Part shown: positions 6,187 to 13,610 of the stretch, piece after piece
Position numbering within the stretch: the stretch's first letter is position 1
How the letters are laid out: the number at the start of each line of letters is the position of its first letter
Assembly (NCBI GenBank): GCA_026986235.1
Contig: JALSOY010000040.1
Span: 1-18,061, forward strand
DNA length: 18,061 bases
Origin: Caldifarciminota bacterium
GTDB taxonomy: Bacteria; Hydrothermota; Hydrothermia; B15-G9; WFZT01
Reading direction: 5' to 3'
The notes under the pieces: generated by a model
What the model was told of the DNA's origin: nothing
What the model saw: only the letters and a program-made list of their open reading frames with translations
Database searches by the model: none
Program-made: the position numbers and the translations under genes

Positions 6187-7506
6187 TTAAAACATCAGGA
6201 TCAGCGCAATCACTGCAAATACATCGATCACCAGCAGCGTTACGCTCAGATCCTCAAACTTACCAAGAAAGATTTTTATCAGCGTGTATATCAGAAAACC
6301 CCAGACAATCCCCTGCGTTATCGAGTATGTGAGCGGTATAAGAAACAGGGCTGTAAACGCCGGAATCGCCTCATCCATCTTCTTCCAGTCTATATTCTTG
6401 AAGGATTGGGCCATGAAAACTCCAACGATAAACAGTACCGGTGATGTTGCCACAGCTGGTACGAGGGATAAAATGGGGCTGAAAAACATAAAGGGCAGGA
6501 AGAGGAGACCGGCAACAACGGCTGTTAGACCGGTTCTCCCACCTTCTTCCACACCTGCTGCTGATTCTATATAGGTTGTGGCGGAGGATGTACCGAAAAG
6601 ACCGGACAGGGTCGTACCCACGGCATCAACCAGAAGTGCACGGTCAATATTCAGGGGTTGTCCCTTTTCGTCAAGAAGGTTACCCACATAGGCAACGCCA
6701 AGGAATGTGGATATGGAATCAAACATGTCGGTGAAAAGCAGTGTAAACCACGGGCCGATCATACCAATCGTGAGGGCACTCTTTATATCGAGTTTAAAAA
6801 ATACATCGAGTCTGGGGAGAGAGACGACACTTCTGGGAAATTCAACTATGGGCCTGGAAAGAAAGCCGGCATTCATTCCGATGTAGGAGATTATAAGGGC
6901 TATTATTGAGTTGACGATAATGGAGATTATGAGAGCTCCTCTGACCCTTTTTGCCACCAGGATGGAAGTTAAGAGGAGTCCAACGAGGAACAGGATGGTC
7001 TGGACATTGAAACCACCGAAGGCCACCACCGTGCCGGGTCCATTCTTTATGAAGCCCACCTCTGCCATACCGATGAGGGCAAGAAAGAGACCAATTCCCG
7101 ATGCGACTGCGTACCTGAGTGAGCCCGGTACGGCGTCCACAATGAGAGTTCTGACCTTTGTAACAGAGAGTAAGATAAACACGATACCCGAGATAAAGAC
7201 GGCACCGAGGGCAGTTTGCCAGGGTACCTTCATACCCAGGACGAGGGTAAATGTGAAGAATGCGTTGATTCCCATTCCCGGGGCGAGGGCGAATGGCAGG
7301 TTGGCGTAAATTCCCATAAGGATGGAAGAGATTGCACTAACGAGGACAGTGGCAAACAGAACGCCAGAGAAGTCCATTCCGGTTTTCGACAGTATCATGG
7401 GGTTTACCACGATTATGTACGCCATGGTGAGGAATGTTGTTACACCGGCGAGTACTTCAGTTTTTACATCACTACCTCTTTCCTTCAACCTGAAGAACTT
7501 TTCCAT
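6187..7506 (-). CDS. AzgA-type NCS2 purine (adenine/guanine/hypoxanthine) permease
   Basis: Proton-coupled nucleobase transporter of the inner membrane, 439 residues, with hydrophobic segments along the whole length. The AzgA/PbuG branch is shown by TFLTMAYIIVVNP near the N-terminus, APGMGINAFF in the early substrate-binding part, FTDMFDSISTFLGVA, and GTSSATTYIESAAGVEEGGRTG. It likely imports purine bases for salvage; which base is preferred cannot be told. The frame opens upstream through the palindrome (7554), but AGGAGGT at 7513-7519 is 7 nt from the ATG at 7506, so that start is used. It follows ileS by 87 bp with a terminator-like palindrome between, so expression may rely on readthrough. 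Inverted 12-bp repeats flank the gene. Confidence 0.93.
   Translation of the reverse strand: MEKFFRLKERGSDVKTEVLAGVTTFLTMAYIIVVNPMILSKTGMDFSGVLFATVLVSAISSILMGIYANLPFALAPGMGINAFFTFTLVLGMKVPWQTALGAVFISGIVFILLSVTKVRTLIVDAVPGSLRYAVASGIGLFLALIGMAEVGFIKNGPGTVVAFGGFNVQTILFLVGLLLTSILVAKRVRGALIISIIVNSIIALIISYIGMNAGFLSRPIVEFPRSVVSLPRLDVFFKLDIKSALTIGMIGPWFTLLFTDMFDSISTFLGVAYVGNLLDEKGQPLNIDRALLVDAVGTTLSGLFGTSSATTYIESAAGVEEGGRTGLTAVVAGLLFLPFMFFSPILSLVPAVATSPVLFIVGVFMAQSFKNIDWKKMDEAIPAFTALFLIPLTYSITQGIVWGFLIYTLIKIFLGKFEDLSVTLLVIDVFAVIALILMF
6189..6200. repeat. Inverted repeat, 3' side of permease gene
   Basis: AAAACATCAGGA, the exact reverse complement of TCCTGATGTTTT at 7516-7527 on the other side of the permease gene. 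It overlaps the last codons and stop codon of the gene and lies 7 nt from the 18-bp hairpin. Confidence 0.6.
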
Positions 7507-7515
7507 ATAAATACC

Positions 7516-7527
7516 TCCTGATGTTTT
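7516..7527. repeat. Inverted repeat, 5' side of permease gene
   Basis: TCCTGATGTTTT, the partner of 6189-6200. On the gene strand it overlaps the ribosome binding site of the permease. It is followed at 7533 by the 42-bp palindrome, whose arm starts GGCGGGAGGTG; the other palindrome arm reads GGCGGGGGTG. Confidence 0.6.
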
Positions 7528-7532
7528 TAAAA

Positions 7533-7574
7533 AGGCGGGAGGTGCCCTGCGCATGCGCAGGGCACCTCCCGCCT
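7533..7574 (-). terminator. 42-bp perfect palindrome with T-tract, behind ileS
   Basis: Two 21-nt arms meet with no spacer at GCGCATGCGC. Read on the minus strand the hairpin is followed by TTTTTAAAAA, so it has the form of an intrinsic terminator for ileS. It lies 19 nt after the ileS stop codon and 26 nt before the permease ATG. A perfect palindrome this long is unusual and may belong to a dispersed repeat family. Confidence 0.7.
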
Positions 7575-7593
7575 CTCAAATTCCACTGAATCT

Positions 7594-10401
7594 CTACCCC
7601 TTTACAACCGATATACACTTCGGACACAGGTCCGGATACTCCGGATCCCTGCCCACATCCTCGTGCCAGATCCAGCATCTTGCACACTTCTTCCCCAGCG
7701 CATGCGCCACTCCAATAACTATTCCGTCTCTTTCAAAAATCACATCAGCCTCAGGCTTTTCATCCTGAAGTACGACCTGAGAAACAATGAAGAGTTCCGG
7801 TAAAATGTCTTCGTACTTCCTGAGAAGTTCCCCTTTCTTCCCTTCGACATATACGAAAACCCTCGCCTCAAGTCTGTCTGATATGATTTTCTTCTCCTTC
7901 CTCGCTATCTCAAGTGCCTGAAGCACTGCGTCTCTCACATCGAGGAGATTCCCGAACTCCTCCGCAAGATCAGGATTTATCCACTCGTCCTTTTTCTCAG
8001 GCCAGTCAGTAAGAAAGACGCTCTCCTCGTGTTCACCTGGCATGTAGCTCCATGCCTCTTCTGTCGTGAACGAGAGAATAGGTGAAAATGTGATGAGCAA
8101 TGTTTTTAATATCTCGAAAAGAACAGTCTGGGCGGATCTTCTGCCTTTGGAGTCCTTTGCCCATGTGTAAAGCCTGTCCTTAAGGACATCCAGATAGAAG
8201 GCCGAGACATCGACAACCACAAAGTTAAAGTACCTGTGAAACACCCTGTGGGTTTCAAAGTTATCGTAATACCTGTCGATCTCCCTTTTCAGGGTTTCAA
8301 GCTTGTGCAGCATAAATCTGTCAAGTGGTAGAAGCTCATCGTAGGGAAGGCTGTCTTTTTCGGGATCAAAGTCGTAGAGGTTACCGAGAAGGAATCTGTA
8401 GGTGTTTCTTATTTTTCTGTAACTGTCAACCATCCTCTGGAGGATTTCCTTTCCAAGTCTTACATCCTCAGTGTAATCGGTTGAGGCGACCCAGAGTCTC
8501 ATGATGTCGGCGCCGTATTTTTCCGTAATTTCTTCAGGATGGATGACATTACCAAGGGATTTGTGCATGGTCCTGCCGTGTTCGTCAAGAACCCAGCCGT
8601 GTGTAACCACTGCCCTGAAAGGTGCTTTACCTTTTTTGGCCACTCCGAGCATAAGTGAGGCGTTGAACCAGCCTCTGTGCTGGTCTGAGCCTTCAAGGTA
8701 GAGGTCTGCAGGCCATCTGAGGCCACGGGATTCTTTTAAAACGATGTGGTTGGAGGCTCCAGAATCGAACCAGACATCCAGTATGTCCATCTCTTTTTCA
8801 AACTCTTTGCCACCACACTTAGGACACTTGAAGTTTTCGGGCAGGAAGTCTTCAACTGGGTGTTTGTACCATGCATCAGAGCCCTCTTTTTCAAAAAGAT
8901 CGGCAACCTTCCTTATAACCCGGGGCTCGAGTATCACATGACCACAGTTTTTACAGTAAAGAGCTGGTATGTTGACGCCCCATGCCCTCTGTCGGGAGAT
9001 CACCCAGTCCGGCCTTTCAGAAACAGAGGCGTAAATACGATTTTCTCCCTCCTCAGGATGCCATCTGACATTTTTTATCTCATTCAGTGCCCTCTTTCTG
9101 AGGTCATTGTGATCCACGGAGAGGAACCATTGTGTCGTTGCACGGAAAATGACGGGATTCTTGCACCTCCAGCAGTGAGGGTAAGAATGAACAATAGTCC
9201 CGAGCTTGATGAGGGTACCATTTTCCCGCATGATTTCAAGGACTTTTTTGCCACCTTCTTCAATTGAAAGGCCAGCAAAGGTTTCTCCCGCCTCTTCAGT
9301 GAACTCTCCTCTCTCGTTTACGGGTGAAAGGATGGGAAGGCCGTATTTTTTCCCCACAAAGAAGTCCTCTTTTCCGTGCCCGGGAGCTGTATGTACGATC
9401 CCTGTCCCCTCTTCTGCCGTTACGAATTCTGCCAGCACTGCCGGTGATTCTCTGTCAATAAACGGGTGCTGGAATACCGTCCCTTCAATATCCCTGCCCT
9501 TAAGTTTCTTTATAATCCTGTAATCCTCCCACCCAAATTCCTTCATCACCCTTTCGAGTAAGGGTTCTCCCAGGACATAAAGGGTTCCCTCATGCTCAAT
9601 AACGACATAGGTAAAGTCCGGGTGAAACATCAATGCGAGGTTTGAGACGATAGTCCACGGAGTTGTGGTCCATACGAGGGCATAACCCTCACTGCCATCG
9701 AAAAGGTTGGCCCTGTCATTTTTTACCTTCATGCGGAACCATACAGAGGGGGATTCCTTGTCTTTGTACTCGATCTCTGCCATGGCAACCGCAGTCTGGC
9801 AGGTAGGACACCAGTGGATCGCCATCATGTCCCTGTAGATGTATCCCTCCTCTGTAAGATCTGCAAGGATCCTGAGCTCTTCACTCTCATACTCCGTTGA
9901 CATGGTAAGATATGGATTCTCCCAGTCTCCGAGTACACCGAGGCGTTTGAACTCTGACTTCTGAACTTCAACCCAGTGGGCTGCAAACTTCCGGCACTTT
10001 TCTCTGATCTTGATCTTCACATCCGGCCTCTTCAGTGCTGTCCTGTCTTTTAAAATCTCCCTTATCTCACCATCCTCCTGAGTTACCTTGTTTTCTATGG
10101 GCATCCCGTGATTATCCCACCCCGGGACATAAGGAGTCCTGTATCCCTTCAGATGTTTGTACTTGACGAAAAAGTCTTTCAGAATCTTGTTGAGTGCAGT
10201 ACCAAGATGGATATGTCCGTTGGAGTATGGAGGACCGTCGTGGAGAATAAATAATTCCTTCCCCTCCCTGATTTTTAGCATCTTTCTGTAAATTTCTTCC
10301 CTGTCCCATCTCTCAATGAAGCCCGGCTCCTTCTTCGGAAGGTTACCCCTCATTGAAAAGTCGGTTCTGGGTAAATTTAGAGTGTTTTTATAGTCACTCA
10401 C
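7594..10401 (-). CDS. ileS: Isoleucyl-tRNA synthetase
   Basis: Class I aminoacyl-tRNA synthetase charging tRNA-Ile, with an editing domain. It has 935 residues, close to the E. coli length. The HIGH site is at 65-68 and reads HLGT within DGPPYSNGHIHLGTALNK. PGWDNHGMPIE follows; the CP1 editing domain has WTTTPWTIVSN and GTGIVHTAPGHG; then WVISRQRAWGVNIP, a CxxC pair at CKNCGH and DVWFDSG. The KMSKS site at 611-615 reads TMHKS in GRTMHKSLGN. Near the C-terminus KCARCW and LCPKC form a zinc finger of the bacterial type. The start is a GTG with GGAGG (10409-10413) 7 nt upstream. It follows orf175 by 14 bp on the same transcript. Confidence 0.99.
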   Translation of the reverse strand: MSDYKNTLNLPRTDFSMRGNLPKKEPGFIERWDREEIYRKMLKIREGKELFILHDGPPYSNGHIHLGTALNKILKDFFVKYKHLKGYRTPYVPGWDNHGMPIENKVTQEDGEIREILKDRTALKRPDVKIKIREKCRKFAAHWVEVQKSEFKRLGVLGDWENPYLTMSTEYESEELRILADLTEEGYIYRDMMAIHWCPTCQTAVAMAEIEYKDKESPSVWFRMKVKNDRANLFDGSEGYALVWTTTPWTIVSNLALMFHPDFTYVVIEHEGTLYVLGEPLLERVMKEFGWEDYRIIKKLKGRDIEGTVFQHPFIDRESPAVLAEFVTAEEGTGIVHTAPGHGKEDFFVGKKYGLPILSPVNERGEFTEEAGETFAGLSIEEGGKKVLEIMRENGTLIKLGTIVHSYPHCWRCKNPVIFRATTQWFLSVDHNDLRKRALNEIKNVRWHPEEGENRIYASVSERPDWVISRQRAWGVNIPALYCKNCGHVILEPRVIRKVADLFEKEGSDAWYKHPVEDFLPENFKCPKCGGKEFEKEMDILDVWFDSGASNHIVLKESRGLRWPADLYLEGSDQHRGWFNASLMLGVAKKGKAPFRAVVTHGWVLDEHGRTMHKSLGNVIHPEEITEKYGADIMRLWVASTDYTEDVRLGKEILQRMVDSYRKIRNTYRFLLGNLYDFDPEKDSLPYDELLPLDRFMLHKLETLKREIDRYYDNFETHRVFHRYFNFVVVDVSAFYLDVLKDRLYTWAKDSKGRRSAQTVLFEILKTLLITFSPILSFTTEEAWSYMPGEHEESVFLTDWPEKKDEWINPDLAEEFGNLLDVRDAVLQALEIARKEKKIISDRLEARVFVYVEGKKGELLRKYEDILPELFIVSQVVLQDEKPEADVIFERDGIVIGVAHALGKKCARCWIWHEDVGRDPEYPDLCPKCISVVKG

Positions 10402-10415
10402 TTTCCTGCCTCCTT

Positions 10416-10943
10416 TTATTTTATGATGAAGTAGAGAAAATAAAAGAGGACTCCAATCAACATGGAAACGCCTGCGGGAACACCTGAAGATTCAGAAAGT
10501 GTTCCCATATTGTGTAATTTTTTTGCTCTCTCCATGGCTAATGTGTCCACATGCTCTATCTCAATGTTTCTAACAAGCTTAATAATACCGTTTTCTTTAA
10601 TTTTAACAAATACCCTGATTTTCAGATCCCTTTCAAATTCAGGCTTTTTAAATATGCCCTGGTAGAGTTTTTTGTATTTTAAATCAAAAAACTCGATCCT
10701 GTAAAAAAGCTCACTTCCTCCAGGCCTGTCCGTGATAACAAGACCCTTTCTCTGCAAAGCATTAAATACTACATCCTGTAAAAGACTGCCTGCCTGGCCA
10801 CCTTCGGGAGCTCCCCTCAGGTAAACTGAATCTCCATGAAGATACGGCATTAATGTCTCGATCTCCGGCGTAAGGGCATACTTTACAAGCTGGGTGTCAG
10901 TGAGCCGGGCAGAATAAAGGGCGAATAAGAAAATTAAGAACAC
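10416..10943 (-). CDS. Orf175, uncharacterised membrane-anchored protein upstream of ileS
   Basis: I do not recognise this 175-residue protein. The first 12 residues (MFLIFLFALYSA) are a hydrophobic signal or anchor segment with no basic n-region. Residues about 45-75 look helical (LLQDVVFNALQRKGL). Two strand-rich blocks follow: ELFYRIEFFDLKYKKLYQG, and about 107-132, where ERDLKIRVFVKIKENG runs on into ELVRN-like IIKLVRNIEIEH. Residues 154-175 are a C-terminal transmembrane segment ending IIK. The helix-then-strand pattern recalls small periplasmic or outer-membrane assembly proteins, but that is speculation. The start is a GTG, with an in-frame stop a few codons upstream and no ATG until residue 32. 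There is no Shine-Dalgarno; a consensus promoter ends 8 nt before the GTG. It is the first gene of the ileS transcript. Confidence 0.75.
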   Translation of the reverse strand: MFLIFLFALYSARLTDTQLVKYALTPEIETLMPYLHGDSVYLRGAPEGGQAGSLLQDVVFNALQRKGLVITDRPGGSELFYRIEFFDLKYKKLYQGIFKKPEFERDLKIRVFVKIKENGIIKLVRNIEIEHVDTLAMERAKKLHNMGTLSESSGVPAGVSMLIGVLFYFLYFIIK

Positions 10944-10951
10944 GCCTAAAA

Positions 10952-10979
10952 ATTATAATGCAACCCCACAACCTGTCAA
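10952..10979 (-). promoter_or_regulatory. Consensus promoter of orf175-ileS
   Basis: On the minus strand, a perfect TTGACA (10974-10979), a 16-bp spacer and a perfect TATAAT (10952-10957). The -10 box ends 8 nt before the GTG start of orf175, so the mRNA would start at or 1-2 nt before the start codon. It lies just outside the left end of repeat array B. Confidence 0.85.
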
Positions 10980-11006
10980 TACATATACGGAGTCTGTCCA
11001 AAAAAT

Positions 11007-11440
11007 CCCCCTTAATCCCCCTTTTGACAAAGGGGGTCTCTGGAAACCCCGATCCCCCTTCGATAGAAGGGGGACTAAGGGGGATGTCCACCGCACACCA
11101 CAAAATCCCCCTTCGACAGAAGGGGGACCAAGGGGGATGTAAACCGCACACCACAAATTCCCCCTTCTTCAGAAGGGGGACTAAGGGGGATGTTAACCGC
11201 TTAAATTTTCAATCCCCCTGTCTCCCCCTTCACCAAGGGGGATTTTGGGAGATGATGATCCACCTTCTCCAAGGGGGATTTTGGGAAGAAGATAATACCC
11301 CTTAGCCACGGTAGATGTGGAGAGGAGGAATTCCCCTTCACCGGTGGGATTTTGAGAATCCCCCTTGATCCCCCTTTTCCAAAGGGGGATTTTATGAGAA
11401 AAAGCCCCCCTTCTCAAGAAGGGGGGCAAAGCGGGATGTT
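11007..11440. repeat. Intergenic repeat array B (no gene)
   Basis: The 515-bp gap between orf175 and the LVIVD gene holds only the orf175 promoter and this array. Three R1 modules stand in direct tandem at 11054-11106, 11107-11159 and 11160-11213 (53, 53 and 54 nt). The first two share a CCGCACACCACAAA end; the third has the CCGCTTAAATTTTCAAT end seen in arrays A and C. The link CCCCCTGTCTCCCCC follows, then R2-like modules from 11224 and 11260. A diverged stretch (11290-11330) follows, then a variant with ATCCCCCTTGATCCCCC (11358-11390), and last the hairpin at 11404-11427. The left end (11007-11053) is another CCCCCTTAATCCCCC variant. Orientation is the same as arrays A and C. Confidence 0.92.
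11399..11427 (-). terminator. Intrinsic terminator of the LVIVD gene, formed by a repeat module
   Basis: On the minus strand an 11-bp perfect stem (11417-11427 with 11404-11414, loop of 2 nt) beginning GCCCCCCTTCT is followed directly by five T's (11399-11403). It lies 31 nt after the stop codon of the LVIVD gene. It is clearly the gene-proximal member of repeat array B. Confidence 0.85.
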
Positions 11441-11458
11441 CATACGCATAACCAGACT

Positions 11459-13528
11459 TTACCTCAAAATCACAACCTTACCTGTCCTTCTACCTACCCG
11501 ATAGTAATAGATTCCCGATTTAAGAGTATTCAGCGTAACTCTTATCCTGCCGGCTTCTCTGACCTGTATATCTTTATCCAAAACCTTTCTTCCGTCAACG
11601 CTGTAAAGCCGGACATGTATGTTCCCGGGTTCGACACCTGTAATCTCGAGCGTGTTGATACCCGGATTAACACTCAGGCCGTCTGCAATTTTTCTTTCTT
11701 CAACAGATGTAAATGGGAAGTGGAAGATATAAAGGCCATCTCCTCTATCATCGGCTATGATGTAGTCCTCAAGAAGGAGTAATTTCCAGACCCAATCAGC
11801 CGTGTCATAAGAGTCAATTTCAACGGGGTTTGACGGGTCAGAAACATCGTACACGAGAAGTCCTCCTTCTTCGGCACCCACAAAAAGGTAATGTCCACCT
11901 GCGGCAACATCGCGGACATTACCTGGAACCACGATCTGGGAGAGAAGAGAAGGATGTGCAGGATCTGCTATGTTATAAATGGCGACCCCTGCATTCCATG
12001 CACCCACAAAGGCAATTGTATCCATCACATAAATTCCGTAAGCCTTGCCCCCGGGGTTCATGGCACCTATTTCAACTGGATTGACGGGATTTGCCACATT
12101 TATAATCCTTACTCCTCCGGATCTGTCTGCAACGAAGATAAGAGTATCCTGCTTGAACAACTTGAACGCCACATTCGATGTAGGTATGTGAGAAATCGTC
12201 TGTACATTTGAAGGATTTGCAACATTGAGTATGTAAAGACCGTCAGAGGCTCCCGCCACATAGGCTACGGTGTCTTCAACGAGGATATCGTAAACATTGT
12301 AGCTCGTTGTAACGGTTGAGATCAATGATGGATTTTCAGGATCTGCAAGATCGTATATCCAGATTCCGGCATTTGCAGCGGCAAGGTAAAGTTTACCGTT
12401 TGCGGCACATGCATTCCATGCAAAGTTGGGAGCAACATCGATGGCGTTGACGAATCTGGGTGATGTTATGTCCCCAATATCAAGAACGAAGATAGGACTC
12501 CAGGCCCCCACCGTATAAAGATAGTTGCCATTTTTACCCATTCCCCATATCCAGTTCCCCGTCTGAATAACACTTTCAAGCAGTATCGCTCCCGGGTCCG
12601 ACCAGTTGAATATCTTAAAGCCTCTGGTGCGATCACCAAGGTAGATCCTTGAATCGTCCACCTCAAATCTGGAAGCCGTTCCGTTGGTATCGTAAAAACC
12701 AAGGACCGTTGGCGTCATAGGATCTGAGACATCATAGATATATATTCCGCGACTCCAGTGAGATACCACGCAGTAATTTCCGATTTTTTTCACATCCCAG
12801 GCATAGGATCCTGGATCGTAACTGCTTATGTAAACAGGATTTGCCGGGTCGGCAATGTTAAGGATGACCAGCCCATTCCCACCGTATGCCACATAGGCAA
12901 GTGTATCTTCAACCCATATACCATAAGCATAAGATGAACCAAGTGTCCAGGAACTCACAAGAGTTGGATTTGCAGGATCTGTAATGTCCAGGATTTTAAT
13001 ACCGTTATCATAATCGGTGATGAAAGCAAGGTTGCCCTGTGTAACCACATCGATAACTGCGGATACCCCTGAATTGAATAAACCCAGGAACTGAGGGCTG
13101 GAAGGATCGGCTGCGTTGTAGATGGCAAGACCGTATTCTCTTGCGGCAACATATACAAGGGAATCTTCTACCCAGATACCCAGTACCCTCCATGGCTGGG
13201 TGTTCGTCACCGTTGAAAGAATTGTGGGATTCATCACATCATGAACATCCGCAATGGAAAAACCTGTATAATTATTCGCTATGTAAAGATACCCGTTCCT
13301 GTACTTCAGGTCTTTGACCATATCAGGGGTATAAAACCAGTTAATAACCTGTGGGTTACCCGAGTCTGAGACATCTACAATGAGGACAGAAGCACCTCCG
13401 CCAATGTACAGCGTATCTCCTGATTTGGCAACTGCCTCAGAAGGACCCCATAACGCTCTTGCAACAAGATTCAGGTTCTGTGCCCTTATAAGGCCGGCAA
13501 ACAACAACACCAACAACAACCTTTTCAT
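11459..13528 (-). CDS. Secreted LVIVD-repeat beta-propeller protein with C-terminal sorting-type domain
   Basis: Exported protein of 689 residues. MKRLLLVLLFAGLIRAQ is a signal peptide, probably cut after Ala16. About 13 full repeats of roughly 42-45 residues follow, each with a core like GLYIYDVSDPSNPVLI (for example GIKILDITDPANPTLV and GLLVYDVSDPSNPVEI), plus a partial last one (GLYIFHF). This is the LVIVD repeat, which is thought to form propeller blades; 14 units would suit two seven-bladed propellers. From about residue 617 to the end a separate beta domain (VNPGINTLEITG ... LYSVDGRKV ... LKSGIYYYRV ... KVVILR) resembles type IX secretion sorting tails. It is likely surface-exposed or released; ligand unknown. 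AGGAGG-type SD (13537-13541) is 8 nt from the ATG. Confidence 0.9.
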   Translation of the reverse strand: MKRLLLVLLFAGLIRAQNLNLVARALWGPSEAVAKSGDTLYIGGGASVLIVDVSDSGNPQVINWFYTPDMVKDLKYRNGYLYIANNYTGFSIADVHDVMNPTILSTVTNTQPWRVLGIWVEDSLVYVAAREYGLAIYNAADPSSPQFLGLFNSGVSAVIDVVTQGNLAFITDYDNGIKILDITDPANPTLVSSWTLGSSYAYGIWVEDTLAYVAYGGNGLVILNIADPANPVYISSYDPGSYAWDVKKIGNYCVVSHWSRGIYIYDVSDPMTPTVLGFYDTNGTASRFEVDDSRIYLGDRTRGFKIFNWSDPGAILLESVIQTGNWIWGMGKNGNYLYTVGAWSPIFVLDIGDITSPRFVNAIDVAPNFAWNACAANGKLYLAAANAGIWIYDLADPENPSLISTVTTSYNVYDILVEDTVAYVAGASDGLYILNVANPSNVQTISHIPTSNVAFKLFKQDTLIFVADRSGGVRIINVANPVNPVEIGAMNPGGKAYGIYVMDTIAFVGAWNAGVAIYNIADPAHPSLLSQIVVPGNVRDVAAGGHYLFVGAEEGGLLVYDVSDPSNPVEIDSYDTADWVWKLLLLEDYIIADDRGDGLYIFHFPFTSVEERKIADGLSVNPGINTLEITGVEPGNIHVRLYSVDGRKVLDKDIQVREAGRIRVTLNTLKSGIYYYRVGRRTGKVVILR

Positions 13529-13557
13529 ACGAGCTACCTCCTTTTGTATTTTGAATG

Positions 13558-13586
13558 ATTATACACCCGGTATCCCGAAGTATTAA
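13558..13586 (-). promoter_or_regulatory. Promoter of the LVIVD gene
   Basis: On the minus strand, TTAATA (13581-13586, four of six consensus bases), a 17-bp spacer and a perfect TATAAT (13558-13563). Initiation near 13551 gives a leader of about 20 nt with the GGAGG ribosome binding site. Confidence 0.65.
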
Positions 13587-13610
13587 TACGCCCATCAACA
13601 ATGGCCATTA

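Noticed and set aside
6150..6332. 60-codon frame starting in the rsmB stop region
   Set aside because: It is made from the hairpin and the antisense of the permease end, with no family resemblance and no ribosome binding site.
7507..7593. Purine riboswitch before the permease
   Set aside because: The gap after ileS is 87 nt and is mostly taken up by the 42-bp palindrome; there is no room for, or sign of, a purine aptamer.
8746..9267. 173-codon frame antisense to ileS
   Set aside because: It lies entirely within the well-conserved ileS coding sequence and shows no domain features; long antisense frames are common opposite such genes.
11054..11213. CRISPR array
   Set aside because: Repeat units are contiguous or nearly so, with no unique spacers of regular length, the modules vary, and no cas gene is nearby.
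11054..11213. G-quadruplex from the G5 runs
   Set aside because: There are only two close G5 runs per unit on one strand; the next runs are about 40 nt away, too far for a normal quadruplex. Hairpins with the C5 runs are more likely.
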